Below, in pieces: positions 8,107 to 16,339 of a stretch of DNA of 64,000 bases. A program made the position numbers and the translations under genes. The DNA is from JAFGVL01 sp963663245 (lineage in GTDB: Bacteria; Bacteroidota; Bacteroidia; Bacteroidales; Paludibacteraceae), in assembly GCA_963663245.1 (NCBI GenBank), contig OY760143.1:1612001-1676000 (forward strand). The letters are read 5' to 3'. The first letter of the stretch is position 1; each line of letters opens with the position of its first letter. The notes under the pieces are model-generated. The model made no database searches and was not told where the DNA came from. It worked only from the letters and a program-made list of their open reading frames with translations.

Positions 8107-8826
8107 ATGAAAGTCCAACTATTTATTCCTTGTTATATAGACCAACTATACCCTGAAACGGCTTTCAATACAATTAAAATTTTAGAGAAAGTAGGATGTG
8201 AAGTTGTATACAACCCCAAGCAAACCTGTTGTGGTCAGCCTGCATATAATAGTGGCTATTGGGACGATAGCAGAATACTAGCAAATAAGTTCTTGGAGGA
8301 TTTCAAAGAAGAATTACCTATTATAACCCCATCAGGCTCTTGCTCTTCCTTTGTTATTCACCATTACCCTGAATTATATAAAGAAGAAATACCTCAATTA
8401 GAACAGGCTCAAAAATTAGGGAAACGCATGTACGAGCTTACTGATTTTTTAGTAAATGTTCTTAAAATAACTAATTTAGGTTCTGAGTTTAATCATACAG
8501 TTACTTTTCATGACTCCTGCTCTGCCCTACGCGAATACGGTATCAATGATGAGCCTCGTACATTACTTGCTAATGTAAAGGGGCTTAAACTGATTGAAAT
8601 GAATGAATCTGACACCTGCTGTGGCTTTGGAGGAACATTTGCTGTAAAGAACACTGAAATTTCAACAGCGATGGCTGAGAAAAAGGTTGAGAATGCTATT
8701 GCAACGGGTGCTGAGTTTATCATTAGCACTGAAGCTTCATGTTTAATGAACATAAATAGCTACTGTCAAAAAAATAAGCTTAATATTAAAGGGGTACATC
8801 TAGCAGATATATTAGCTGCATTTTAA
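8107..8826 (+). CDS. lutA: LutA/YkgE-type (Fe-S)-binding oxidoreductase subunit
   Basis: This 239-residue protein carries two cysteine-rich CCG domains, TCCGQPAYNSG near residue 40 and DTCCGFGGTF near residue 174, each with upstream partner cysteines (FIPCY, HDSC). This is the architecture of LutA/YkgE, which with LutB and LutC oxidises L-lactate through Fe-S clusters. It is the last gene of a three-gene run (7 bp after the nuclease-like gene). No LutB or LutC gene lies in this window, so the partner must be elsewhere, or the protein works with another dehydrogenase. I use lutA as a family name; the lactate substrate is inferred. Confidence 0.8.
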   Translation: MKVQLFIPCYIDQLYPETAFNTIKILEKVGCEVVYNPKQTCCGQPAYNSGYWDDSRILANKFLEDFKEELPIITPSGSCSSFVIHHYPELYKEEIPQLEQAQKLGKRMYELTDFLVNVLKITNLGSEFNHTVTFHDSCSALREYGINDEPRTLLANVKGLKLIEMNESDTCCGFGGTFAVKNTEISTAMAEKKVENAIATGAEFIISTEASCLMNINSYCQKNKLNIKGVHLADILAAF

Positions 8827-8844
8827 GTATCCACTTTAAGAAAT

Positions 8845-8897
8845 ACTTGTATAAAAAAAGAGCCACTTATGGAGAGTGGCTCTTTTTTTATACAAGT
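8845..8897. terminator. Bidirectional terminator with a 23-bp perfect inverted repeat
   Basis: The arms at 8845-8867 and 8875-8897 are perfect complements, with a 7-nt loop. The core GAGCCACT/AGTGGCTC is flanked by seven A and seven T and then by ACTTGTAT/ATACAAGT. It separates the convergent lutA-like gene and the secreted unknown gene and can terminate both. Confidence 0.9.
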
Positions 8898-8902
8898 TAC
8901 GT

Positions 8903-9748
8903 CTACCAAAGTTTAAACTTTTTAGACTTATTAAATAGTTTACTGTAGAATATCTTACCGGTAGTGCAATCATATAATATTACTCTAGCTTTTAAACTTA
9001 CTGGTAAATAATCAATATATTCAGACTTTACATATTTTTCAGAAAGTTGATCTGATACTTGAAACACAGTTAATAGTTTCAATTTATCACGGTTGTTTTC
9101 TAAATACAAAGCATCTTCTTCGCTAAGAACTGGAATTTCAATATATTTCCCTTTTTTAACTGGAACTGATGCAAAAACAACTGTTTTATCATCAATTTCA
9201 TTTGTACTTCTTGGATTGTGTACAAAATCTGTTTCTTCTACCCATACAGTATAGATTTGTGTCTCCATATCATACTTAGACAAAAACGTAACAGGTTGCT
9301 CTTTGTAACAAATTGTATAATTCATTAATAAATCACCTACTTGTTTCATTGTATCAATGCTCATTTTATACTCATTGCTCATTGAATAAACTTTGTATTT
9401 CAATGCAGAAGCATAATGTGGAGCCTTAATCTTACTATCCATATAATCCCAGTTCTTACTTACAACATAGTAAGGCTTAATACCTGTTTTTGTTCGGAAA
9501 GTATTCCACCAAGTGTTATAATACGAAGGAACACTATCTTTAATCTCTCTAACTGTGATATTGTCTCTATCTAACATATTAACCAACTCGCTATCTTTTT
9601 TAATAGTAGCAACAGCACATTGAGCACTTTTTAAAATTGGATGAGAAGAGCATTTTTGCTTGCATTTTTTAGCACATGGCTGAGCGACAGCCCCCATTGT
9701 AACAAAAAGTAATAAAATAACTTTTGTAATAAACAATTTAGTTTTCAT
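8903..9748 (-). CDS. Secreted protein of unknown function with Cys-rich N-terminus
   Basis: I do not recognise this 281-residue protein. A signal peptide (LLLFVTMGAVAQ) is followed at once by the short cysteine/lysine cluster PCAKKCKQKCSSHP and then ILKSAQC, so it may carry disulfides or bind a metal. The rest looks like a mixed alpha/beta domain without membrane segments, with aromatic-rich stretches (SYYNTWWNTF, SKNWDYMDS). A late Cys (ILYDCTTGK) is also present. Export to the periplasm or beyond is clear; the function is not. It is monocistronic: terminator at its 3' side and a TATATTTG promoter element about 55 bp upstream. Confidence 0.7.
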   Translation of the reverse strand: MKTKLFITKVILLLFVTMGAVAQPCAKKCKQKCSSHPILKSAQCAVATIKKDSELVNMLDRDNITVREIKDSVPSYYNTWWNTFRTKTGIKPYYVVSKNWDYMDSKIKAPHYASALKYKVYSMSNEYKMSIDTMKQVGDLLMNYTICYKEQPVTFLSKYDMETQIYTVWVEETDFVHNPRSTNEIDDKTVVFASVPVKKGKYIEIPVLSEEDALYLENNRDKLKLLTVFQVSDQLSEKYVKSEYIDYLPVSLKARVILYDCTTGKIFYSKLFNKSKKFKLW

Positions 9749-9800
9749 AAAATAAGTTTGATTATTGATTAGATTTATAATTAATTATTTTTTCCAAAGA

Positions 9801-9808
9801 CAAATATA
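9801..9808 (-). promoter_or_regulatory. Putative -7 promoter element for the secreted unknown
   Basis: TATATTTG on the minus strand matches TAnnTTTG and lies about 53 bp upstream of the ATG at 9748. The -33 box is not clear. Confidence 0.45.
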
Positions 9809-9942
9809 AGTTTTTAATTTTCACATTCATAGTTTTTTAGCTGATAAAAGAAAAAAATACAAACAATATATATGCTAGACTTAGAAGAGTTAAAAACTTT
9901 CAATACCTTTACAAAAACTAAAATCATTTAAATTGAATTATT

Positions 9943-10275
9943 ATGAATAAAGACAACGACATGTTGGTATTTGATGAAGATAAAGCATTACAGTTCATAT
10001 TAGATTTTGTTCCTGTAGAGCTTAAAAATAAGATAACAGCTGACGAAGTTGATTATGTACTTGATATAATATATGAATTTTATGAAAAGAATGGCTATAT
10101 AGATGAAGACTCAGCCGATGAAACCAATATTGACGAAGAAGATATGTCTTCATTCATTATTAAGTGTATCCAAAAAGATAAAGTTGTAGACCTTTCTAAA
10201 GATGAGGTTCAAATTATACTAGATGGAGAGTTTGAATACGGAAAATCTATTGGTGTTTATAAAGAAGTTGAATAA
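9943..10275 (+). CDS. Small acidic protein of unknown function
   Basis: This is a 110-residue, strongly acidic cytoplasmic protein without signal peptide or membrane segments. It looks largely helical (ALQFILDFVPVELKNKITADEVDYVLDIIYEFYEKNG) with an Asp/Glu-rich middle (DEDSADETNIDEED). The gene ends 5 bp before the ATG of the family 2 glycosyltransferase, so the two are surely co-transcribed and perhaps functionally linked. I have the impression that similar short acidic proteins precede this glycosyltransferase in other Bacteroidales, but could not check. An imperfect -7 box (TACCTTTA) lies about 32 bp upstream. Confidence 0.75.
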   Translation: MNKDNDMLVFDEDKALQFILDFVPVELKNKITADEVDYVLDIIYEFYEKNGYIDEDSADETNIDEEDMSSFIIKCIQKDKVVDLSKDEVQIILDGEFEYGKSIGVYKEVE

Positions 10276-10280
10276 AGTCA

Positions 10281-11327
10281 ATGGACACACTCTCTAAAAT
10301 AAAAACTGCTGTCGTTATACTAAACTATAATGGAGCACATCATCTTAAGAAATTTCTTACAAGTGTTATTGCTAATTCACCCCAAAATGATGTTGCCATA
10401 ATAGTTGCAGATAATGCTTCTACAGATAATTCTACAAGCTACCTTGAAGAAAGCTACCCTTCTGTTCAAATTATTAAACTAAAAGAGAATTATGGCTTTG
10501 CTGGTGGATACAACAAATGTCTAGAGCAAGTTGATGCTGAATACTATATTCTATTGAACTCCGATGTAGAAGTAAGCGAAAACTGGATTGAACCTGTAAT
10601 TAACTACATGGACAATAACCCTGAAGTAGCTGCCTGTCAACCAAAAATACTATCTTACAACAATAAAAAACAGTTTGAATACGCTGGGGCTGCAGGTGGT
10701 TATCTTGATAAGTATGCTTACCCTTTTTGTCGAGGTAGAATTTTAGGTGAATGTGAGAACGACACAAATCAGTATAATTCTATAGAAGAAATTTTCTGGG
10801 CAAGTGGAGCTTGTTTATTTATTCGTAAAAAAGAATTCTGGAGTGCTGGTGGTTTTGATAATACATTTTTTGCCCACATGGAAGAAATTGATCTCTGTTG
10901 GCGTTTAAAGTCTAGAGGGAAAAGAATCAGTTGCGTTCCTCAAAGCACTGTATATCATCTTGGTGGAGGAACTTTATCAACAGATAACCCTAGAAAAACA
11001 TTTCTAAATTTTAGGAATAATTTATTGATGATTTATAAGAATATACCAAGTTCAAGGCTTAAACAGGTATTATTTGTTCGTTGGTTTATGGACTATTTAT
11101 CTGCTTTACAGATGTTCCTTTCTGGGAAAAAAGAAAATGCACTAAGTGTAATTAATGCAAGGAAAGATTTTAAAAATAAAAAGAACCAATATAAATATAA
11201 GCGAAAAGAAAATCTTGAAAAATCTATCGATAATAGTCCTGTAGGCTTATTCAATATTAGCATCGTATACCAATACTATCTTCGTAACAACAAAAGGTTT
11301 TATGAAATTAGTAAATTCTTTAATTGA
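10281..11327 (+). CDS. Family 2 glycosyltransferase (rhamnosyltransferase-like)
   Basis: This 348-residue GT-A fold transferase adds a sugar from a nucleotide donor to a growing surface glycan. The N-terminal VVILNYNGAHHLKKFL opening, VADNASTDNS, the donor-binding NSDVEV (DxD-like) and the acceptor region GACLFIRKKEFWSAGGFDNTFFAHMEEIDLCWRLKSRG, with its E-D pair, are typical of WbbL-like enzymes. The C-terminal 100 residues are basic and aromatic and may sit on the membrane. It is co-transcribed with the small acidic gene upstream and converges on galE with only 3 bp between stops and no visible terminator. The exact sugar is unknown; galE and the nucleotidyltransferase next door fit glycan assembly. 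Confidence 0.9.
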   Translation: MDTLSKIKTAVVILNYNGAHHLKKFLTSVIANSPQNDVAIIVADNASTDNSTSYLEESYPSVQIIKLKENYGFAGGYNKCLEQVDAEYYILLNSDVEVSENWIEPVINYMDNNPEVAACQPKILSYNNKKQFEYAGAAGGYLDKYAYPFCRGRILGECENDTNQYNSIEEIFWASGACLFIRKKEFWSAGGFDNTFFAHMEEIDLCWRLKSRGKRISCVPQSTVYHLGGGTLSTDNPRKTFLNFRNNLLMIYKNIPSSRLKQVLFVRWFMDYLSALQMFLSGKKENALSVINARKDFKNKKNQYKYKRKENLEKSIDNSPVGLFNISIVYQYYLRNNKRFYEISKFFN

Positions 11328-11330
11328 GAA

Positions 11331-12365
11331 TTATACTTTTCTAGTTTCATGTAATTTCTTCTCCCATTTCCATGCTGATTTAAGAGTATCTTGAATGCTA
11401 ATTTCAGCTTTCCAACCAAGAGTATTATTAGCTTTTGTTGCATCTGCCCACACCTGTTCAATATCTCCTTCTCTTCTATCAACAATTTTATAGGGAACTT
11501 TTACTCTATTTGCCTTTTCAAAGGTATGAATAAGATCAAGTACCGATATCCCTTTTCCTGTTCCAATATTAAAATACTCTAACGATTCATCTTGCTGTTC
11601 TTCTAACATTCGCTTAACTGCAACAACATGTGCCTTAGCTAAATCAACAACATTTATATAATCTCTAATACAACTACCATCAGGCGTATTGTAGTCATCT
11701 CCATAAACACTTAGCTCTTTATGAATCCCAACAGAGGTTTGTGTTATAAATGGCACTAAGTTACTAGGAACCCCTATTGGGAATTCGCCTATTTCAGCAG
11801 AAGAATGAGCTCCTATCGGATTAAAATATCGTAAAATTATACTATTCATAGATGCGCCAGAATGGATAACATCATGTATTATTTCTTCACAAACTTGCTT
11901 TGTGTTTCCATAAGGTGATGTGGCAGGTTTTGATGGAGTATTTTCATCTACTGGTAAGGCGTCTGGCTGACCATACACCGTGCATGATGAAGAAAAAAGT
12001 ATATTCTTAACACCATGAACTGGCATTAAGTCTAGAATATTCATTAAACCATTGACATTATTTCTATAATAAAGAATTGGCTTCTGTACTGATTCTCCGA
12101 CGGCTTTACTAGCCGCAAAATGTATGATAGCTTTTATACCTTCGTATTTAGAGAACATATAATCTAAACCAACATAATCTAAACAATCTAAATTTTCAAA
12201 ATGTGGACGTTTGCCTGTAATTCTTTCTATTCCCGATAAAGAATCAATAGAAGAATTAGATAAATTATCTATCACAACAACTTCGTAACCAGCATTTTGA
12301 AGCTCCACTACAGTATGAGAACCGATGTATCCGGTACCTCCGGTAACTAGAATTATTTCTGCCAT
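11331..12365 (-). CDS. galE: UDP-glucose 4-epimerase
   Basis: This enzyme interconverts UDP-glucose and UDP-galactose. It is a 344-residue short-chain dehydrogenase-type epimerase. The NAD-binding GGTGYIGSHT motif is at the start, then the Ser of SSSCTVYG, the catalytic YGNTKQVCEE (Tyr-x3-Lys), and the substrate-binding RYFNPIGAHSSAEIGE and DGSCIRDYINVVDLAKAH stretches that mark GalE rather than other epimerases. Its ATG lies 1 bp after the stop of the nucleotidyltransferase gene, so the two form one operon that makes sugar nucleotides. The closely following glycosyltransferase on the other strand may use the product. Confidence 0.95.
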   Translation of the reverse strand: MAEIILVTGGTGYIGSHTVVELQNAGYEVVVIDNLSNSSIDSLSGIERITGKRPHFENLDCLDYVGLDYMFSKYEGIKAIIHFAASKAVGESVQKPILYYRNNVNGLMNILDLMPVHGVKNILFSSSCTVYGQPDALPVDENTPSKPATSPYGNTKQVCEEIIHDVIHSGASMNSIILRYFNPIGAHSSAEIGEFPIGVPSNLVPFITQTSVGIHKELSVYGDDYNTPDGSCIRDYINVVDLAKAHVVAVKRMLEEQQDESLEYFNIGTGKGISVLDLIHTFEKANRVKVPYKIVDRREGDIEQVWADATKANNTLGWKAEISIQDTLKSAWKWEKKLHETRKV

Positions 12366-12366
12366 T

Positions 12367-13281
12367 TTACACTACTTTTTCCCACAATTTTTTAGGATAA
12401 ATTCCCTTTTTATTTAACTCATTAATACGCAAAATAACCAAAGGTCTATCTTCTATATAAGTTACTCCAAACCATTTTGAAGGAGTATCTAAGACTTTCA
12501 CTTTCGCTTTTTTATTTTGAATTAAATCGTTAACCACCGTAGGTATATAAAATTCTGATTTAAGATTTTTTGAATGCTCAGTTAAAAACTCTTTAAATAG
12601 AGTTGTTGAGTGTTTAAAGTAATCTGGTGTAAACCCCCACATATTCATAGATACGTGCACTCCTTCAAGAATTCTTTGTTCTACACCATCTTCATCCTTA
12701 TACATAATACTACCTCCTTCTCTTTCAATCTTTTCTCTTTCTACAACTGAAGTAAGATGACCTTCCTTATCGGTAGAACAAACTCCTCTGTTTACTACTC
12801 CACTTTCAGATAAAGTATTCTCTATTCGGTAACCAATCATACAATATTTCCCCTTTTTATCGGCAACTGATTTTAAGTAATCAGCTAGTATTTGGAAAGA
12901 TTCAGCACCATAGTAGTCATCGGCATTAATTACAGCAAAAGGCTCTTTAATTACATCTTTTCCCATCAAAACAGCATGGTTAGTCCCCCATGGCTTCTCC
13001 CTTTTAGCATCGTATGTAAATCCTTTCGGTATATTTTCAACTTCTTGAAATACAATTTCTGTAGGTATAACTCCTAGATATTTACTAGTTACTTTTTCAA
13101 CAAATTCTTTCTCAAAACTATGACGAATTACAAATACCACTTTTCCAAAGCCTGCTCGTAATGCATCGTATATTGAGTAATCCATTATGGTTTCTCCATT
13201 AGGACCTAATTCATCTAACTGTTTTAATCCACCGTAACGACTACCCATACCGGCAGCCAACACAAATAATGTAGGGCTCAT
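12367..13281 (-). CDS. Sugar-phosphate nucleotidyltransferase family protein
   Basis: This 304-residue protein has the nucleotidyltransferase fold. The N-terminal LFVLAAGMGSRYGGLKQL is the NTP-binding G-x-G-x-R...K signature, with the metal-binding aspartates in AVINADDYYG. It lacks the left-handed beta-helix of GlmU/GlgC-type enzymes and resembles the Bacteroidota proteins annotated as NDP-sugar pyrophosphorylases. It is first in the operon with galE (1-bp gap), which suggests supply of an activated sugar such as UDP- or dTDP-hexose. The actual sugar and nucleotide cannot be told. A TATTTTTG -7 box lies about 30 bp upstream. Confidence 0.85.
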   Translation of the reverse strand: MSPTLFVLAAGMGSRYGGLKQLDELGPNGETIMDYSIYDALRAGFGKVVFVIRHSFEKEFVEKVTSKYLGVIPTEIVFQEVENIPKGFTYDAKREKPWGTNHAVLMGKDVIKEPFAVINADDYYGAESFQILADYLKSVADKKGKYCMIGYRIENTLSESGVVNRGVCSTDKEGHLTSVVEREKIEREGGSIMYKDEDGVEQRILEGVHVSMNMWGFTPDYFKHSTTLFKEFLTEHSKNLKSEFYIPTVVNDLIQNKKAKVKVLDTPSKWFGVTYIEDRPLVILRINELNKKGIYPKKLWEKVV

Positions 13282-13310
13282 CTTTTTATTTTACTTTTAT
13301 TAAAGGTCTG

Positions 13311-13318
13311 CAAAAATA
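13311..13318 (-). promoter_or_regulatory. Putative -7 promoter element for the nucleotidyltransferase-galE operon
   Basis: TATTTTTG on the minus strand matches TAnnTTTG and lies about 30 bp upstream of the ATG at 13281, in the divergent spacer before the phosphohexomutase gene. Confidence 0.45.
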
Positions 13319-13466
13319 CAAAAAAATGTAAGCTTTTAATTAAAAATACTACTTTATTTAGGCTCTTCTAAATAATGAGTAAGTTTGTTCATATTAGGAG
13401 TTTTATCTATCTTTAGTCCTTTAATAGAGTAATATTTAACAACCCAACAATTCTAAATATAAATTT

Positions 13467-15212
13467 ATGAATAACAGTCAATTACTAAACGAAGTAAATA
13501 AAAAAGCTCAAGTTTGGATCAATGAAAATTATGATGATGCAACAAAAAATGAAGTTAAACGCATGTTTAACAATGAAGATAAAACTGATTTAATAGAAGC
13601 TTTCTATAAAGATTTAGAGTTTGGAACTGGAGGATTACGTGGCATTATGGGTGTTGGCACCAATCGCATGAATAAGTACACTGTTGGAGCTGCAACACAA
13701 GGTTTATCAAACTACTTAAAGCAACAATTTTCTAACATTCCACAAATAGCTGTCGTTATTGGATATGATTGTCGTAACAATAGTCGTTATTTCTCTGAAA
13801 TATCGGCCGATATTTTTTCTGCTAATGGAATCAAAGTATATTTATTTGAAGACCTTAGACCTACCCCTGAAGTTTCTTTTGCAATTAGAGAGTTAGGTTG
13901 TCAAAGTGGTATTATACTTACAGCTAGCCATAACCCTAAAGAATATAATGGATACAAAGCTTATTGGAATGATGGAGGTCAGTTAGTGCCACCACATGAT
14001 AAAGATGTGATAAAAGAAGTAAATAAAATAAGTTCTGTTGATGATATTAAATTCTCAGGAAATAAAGATTTAATCGAGCTTATTGGCAAAGAAATGGATG
14101 CTTTGTATATCAATAAAATCAAAGAAATCACCTTGTCTCCAGAGTCAATTACTCGTAACAAAGATATGAAAATCGTCTACACTCCTATTCATGGTACTGG
14201 CGTAGAGATTATTCCTGCATGCTTAAAAGAATTTGGTTTTGCAAATATTGTAAATGTACCAGAGCAAGACGTTGTTAGTGGTGATTTTCCAACAGTAGTT
14301 TCTCCCAACCCAGAAGAACCTGCGGCTTTAGAGATGGCTGTTAAGAAAGCTGCTGAGGTAGATGCTGATATGGTAATGGCTTCTGACCCAGACTCTGACC
14401 GTGTTGGTATTGCTGTAAAAGATGACAAAGGAGAATTTATCCTAATTAATGGTAACCAAACTGCAATGATGCTAAGCTATTACTTAGCTCGTAGATGGAA
14501 AGAGCTAGGTAAAATTACGGGTAATGAGTATATGGTTAAAACAATCGTAACCACTGAACTGATTAAAGAAATTGCTGAACGCAATGGAATTGAATGTTTT
14601 GATGTATATACTGGATTTAAGTGGATTGCTGATATAATGCTTAAAAATGAAGGTATTAAAACCTATATTGGTGGCGGAGAAGAAAGCTATGGTTATTTAC
14701 CTCAGGTTTTTGTAAGAGATAAGGATGCTGTTTCTACTTGTGCAATATTAGCAGAAATGGCAGCATGGGCTAAAGATAATGGCATGAGTGTATATGAACT
14801 TCTTAAAAACATCTATGTAGAATATGGCTTCTCAAAAGAAAAAGGAATTTCTATCGTTAAAAAAGGAAAGTCTGGTGCTGATGAAATTAAACAAATGATG
14901 GCTGATTACTACAGCAAACCACCTCAAGAAATAGCAGGATCTAAAGTTCTATTAGTTAAAGACTTTACAACACTTACTTCAACAGATGGTGAAGGAAATA
15001 AAAGTAAAATTGAAATGCCATTAGCAGCTGATGTTTTACAGTTATTCACCGCAGACGGAACTAAAATATCTATTCGTCCTTCAGGCACAGAACCAAAAAT
15101 TAAGTTCTATATTGAAGTTAGAGGAGATATTCAATCAGTTGCTGATTATGCTACTGCTGATACAACTGCTGAAAACAAAATAAATGCAGTAAGAGAGTCA
15201 TTAGGAATATAA
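13467..15212 (+). CDS. Phosphoglucomutase/phosphomannomutase family protein
   Basis: This 581-residue alpha-D-phosphohexomutase moves phosphate between C6 and C1 of hexoses, feeding sugar-nucleotide synthesis. All four domain signatures are present: the phosphoserine loop TASHNPKEYNGYKAYW, the metal-binding loop DPDSDRVG, the sugar-binding GGGEESYGYLP and the phosphate-binding RPSGTEPKIKFY near the end. Its length and the GTGGLRGIMGVGTNRMN opening match the long PgcA-like group, which often acts on both glucose and mannose phosphates. It stands alone, divergent from the nucleotidyltransferase-galE operon, and ends in a strong terminator shared with prmA. Confidence 0.93.
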   Translation: MNNSQLLNEVNKKAQVWINENYDDATKNEVKRMFNNEDKTDLIEAFYKDLEFGTGGLRGIMGVGTNRMNKYTVGAATQGLSNYLKQQFSNIPQIAVVIGYDCRNNSRYFSEISADIFSANGIKVYLFEDLRPTPEVSFAIRELGCQSGIILTASHNPKEYNGYKAYWNDGGQLVPPHDKDVIKEVNKISSVDDIKFSGNKDLIELIGKEMDALYINKIKEITLSPESITRNKDMKIVYTPIHGTGVEIIPACLKEFGFANIVNVPEQDVVSGDFPTVVSPNPEEPAALEMAVKKAAEVDADMVMASDPDSDRVGIAVKDDKGEFILINGNQTAMMLSYYLARRWKELGKITGNEYMVKTIVTTELIKEIAERNGIECFDVYTGFKWIADIMLKNEGIKTYIGGGEESYGYLPQVFVRDKDAVSTCAILAEMAAWAKDNGMSVYELLKNIYVEYGFSKEKGISIVKKGKSGADEIKQMMADYYSKPPQEIAGSKVLLVKDFTTLTSTDGEGNKSKIEMPLAADVLQLFTADGTKISIRPSGTEPKIKFYIEVRGDIQSVADYATADTTAENKINAVRESLGI

Positions 15213-15229
15213 CAACACAAGATAAATAC

Positions 15230-15260
15230 AATAAAGGGCTCACATAGTGAGCCCTTTATT
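15230..15260. terminator. Bidirectional terminator between the phosphohexomutase gene and prmA
   Basis: There is a perfect 14-bp stem AATAAAGGGCTCAC/GTGAGCCCTTTATT with an ATA loop between convergent genes. Its A- and T-rich flanks serve both directions, more weakly than a pure T-run. Confidence 0.85.
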
Positions 15261-15282
15261 ATTACCTCCTCTATCTAATCAG

Positions 15283-16119
15283 CTAGTCTATAATCATTTT
15301 TACAGCCACCCAGTTGTTTTTCTCTTCGAAAGAAACTAAACTCATTCCAAACTCCTTAGCCTTGGCTTCAATTACAGGAATATCGTCTTTATAAAAGCCA
15401 CTCATATACAATTCTCCTTTAGCAGAAAGACATGCAGTATAAGTATGCATATCATTCAACAAAATATTTCTGTTAATATTAGCAAAAATTACATCAAATT
15501 TTAAACCTTGAAGAAGCTCTGCTCCTCCCATTTTAATATCAATGTCATTTTGCTTGTTGAGCTCTATATTATCTAAAGAGTTACTATAAGCCCATTCGTC
15601 AATATCTATACCGAGTACAGGTTTAGCACCTTTCATCGTAGCTAAGATAGCAAGTACTGCTGTACCACAACCCATATCTAATAATGATTTATTGCTTAAA
15701 TCCATTTTCAACATCTCTGCAATCATCAAACTAGTAGTCTCATGGTGACCTGTCCCAAAAGACATGCGTGGATCAATTAATATCTCGTATTTATAGTGTT
15801 TATCTACAGTATGAAAAGAACTACGAATAATACAATTATCAATTATAATAGGCTCAAAATAGTTTTTCTCCCATACTTCATTCCAGTTTTGAGCCTTTAT
15901 AACTTCTGTAGTATATGATATTTCTGCATCTATTGGAAAACTAGCTAAACTATTTTGTAAAATTTGTTCATCAAAAATATTAATTGGACAATACGCTGTA
16001 AGCCCCTTATCATTCGACACAAAACTTTCAAAACCAATCCCTCCTAATTCAGCAGATAAAATATCTTTTACATACTCTTCATTGGGAATTAAAGTAAAAT
16101 CAACACCTGAATAATCCAT
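15283..16119 (-). CDS. prmA: Ribosomal protein L11 methyltransferase
   Basis: This S-adenosylmethionine-dependent enzyme methylates lysines and the N-terminus of ribosomal protein L11. The 278-residue protein has the short N-terminal substrate-binding domain and a class I methyltransferase domain. Key strings are DPRMSFGTGHHETTSLM (the PrmA-specific FGTGxHxTT motif), the SAM-binding LLDMGCGTAVLAILATMKGA and the catalytic-loop VIFANINRNILL (the NPPY-like site in this family is NxNR). It is monocistronic, converges on the phosphohexomutase gene, and has a good TATCTTTG -7 box about 77 bp upstream. That box faces another promoter serving the divergent gene. Confidence 0.93.
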   Translation of the reverse strand: MDYSGVDFTLIPNEEYVKDILSAELGGIGFESFVSNDKGLTAYCPINIFDEQILQNSLASFPIDAEISYTTEVIKAQNWNEVWEKNYFEPIIIDNCIIRSSFHTVDKHYKYEILIDPRMSFGTGHHETTSLMIAEMLKMDLSNKSLLDMGCGTAVLAILATMKGAKPVLGIDIDEWAYSNSLDNIELNKQNDIDIKMGGAELLQGLKFDVIFANINRNILLNDMHTYTACLSAKGELYMSGFYKDDIPVIEAKAKEFGMSLVSFEEKNNWVAVKMIID

Positions 16120-16180
16120 AAGTCTACAACTTTAATAATAATTAAATAATCTATACAAATAATATTGATGTTATATTCGT

Positions 16181-16188
16181 TATATTTG
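16181..16188 (+). promoter_or_regulatory. Putative rightward -7 element for the Tyr/Ser/Arg-rich protein gene
   Basis: TATATTTG on the plus strand matches TAnnTTTG and lies about 150 bp upstream of the ATG at 16340. It faces the leftward prmA element a few bases away. Confidence 0.4.
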
Positions 16189-16195
16189 TACTTCA

Positions 16196-16203
16196 CAAAG
16201 ATA
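16196..16203 (-). promoter_or_regulatory. Putative leftward -7 element for prmA
   Basis: TATCTTTG on the minus strand is one of the commonest forms of the Bacteroidota -7 box. It lies about 77 bp upstream of the prmA ATG and faces the rightward TATATTTG, so the two transcripts would overlap near their 5' ends. Confidence 0.45.
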
Positions 16204-16339
16204 AATAGATAAAAGCATATGAACTATTATTAACTCTGATATTAAACCATTAAGAAATATGATGGTCTTAAAGAGTATATAATGTTTCTTTGTTTATCTA
16301 CACTTTTAAAATCTAATTTAAATTATAGGAGATTATACT

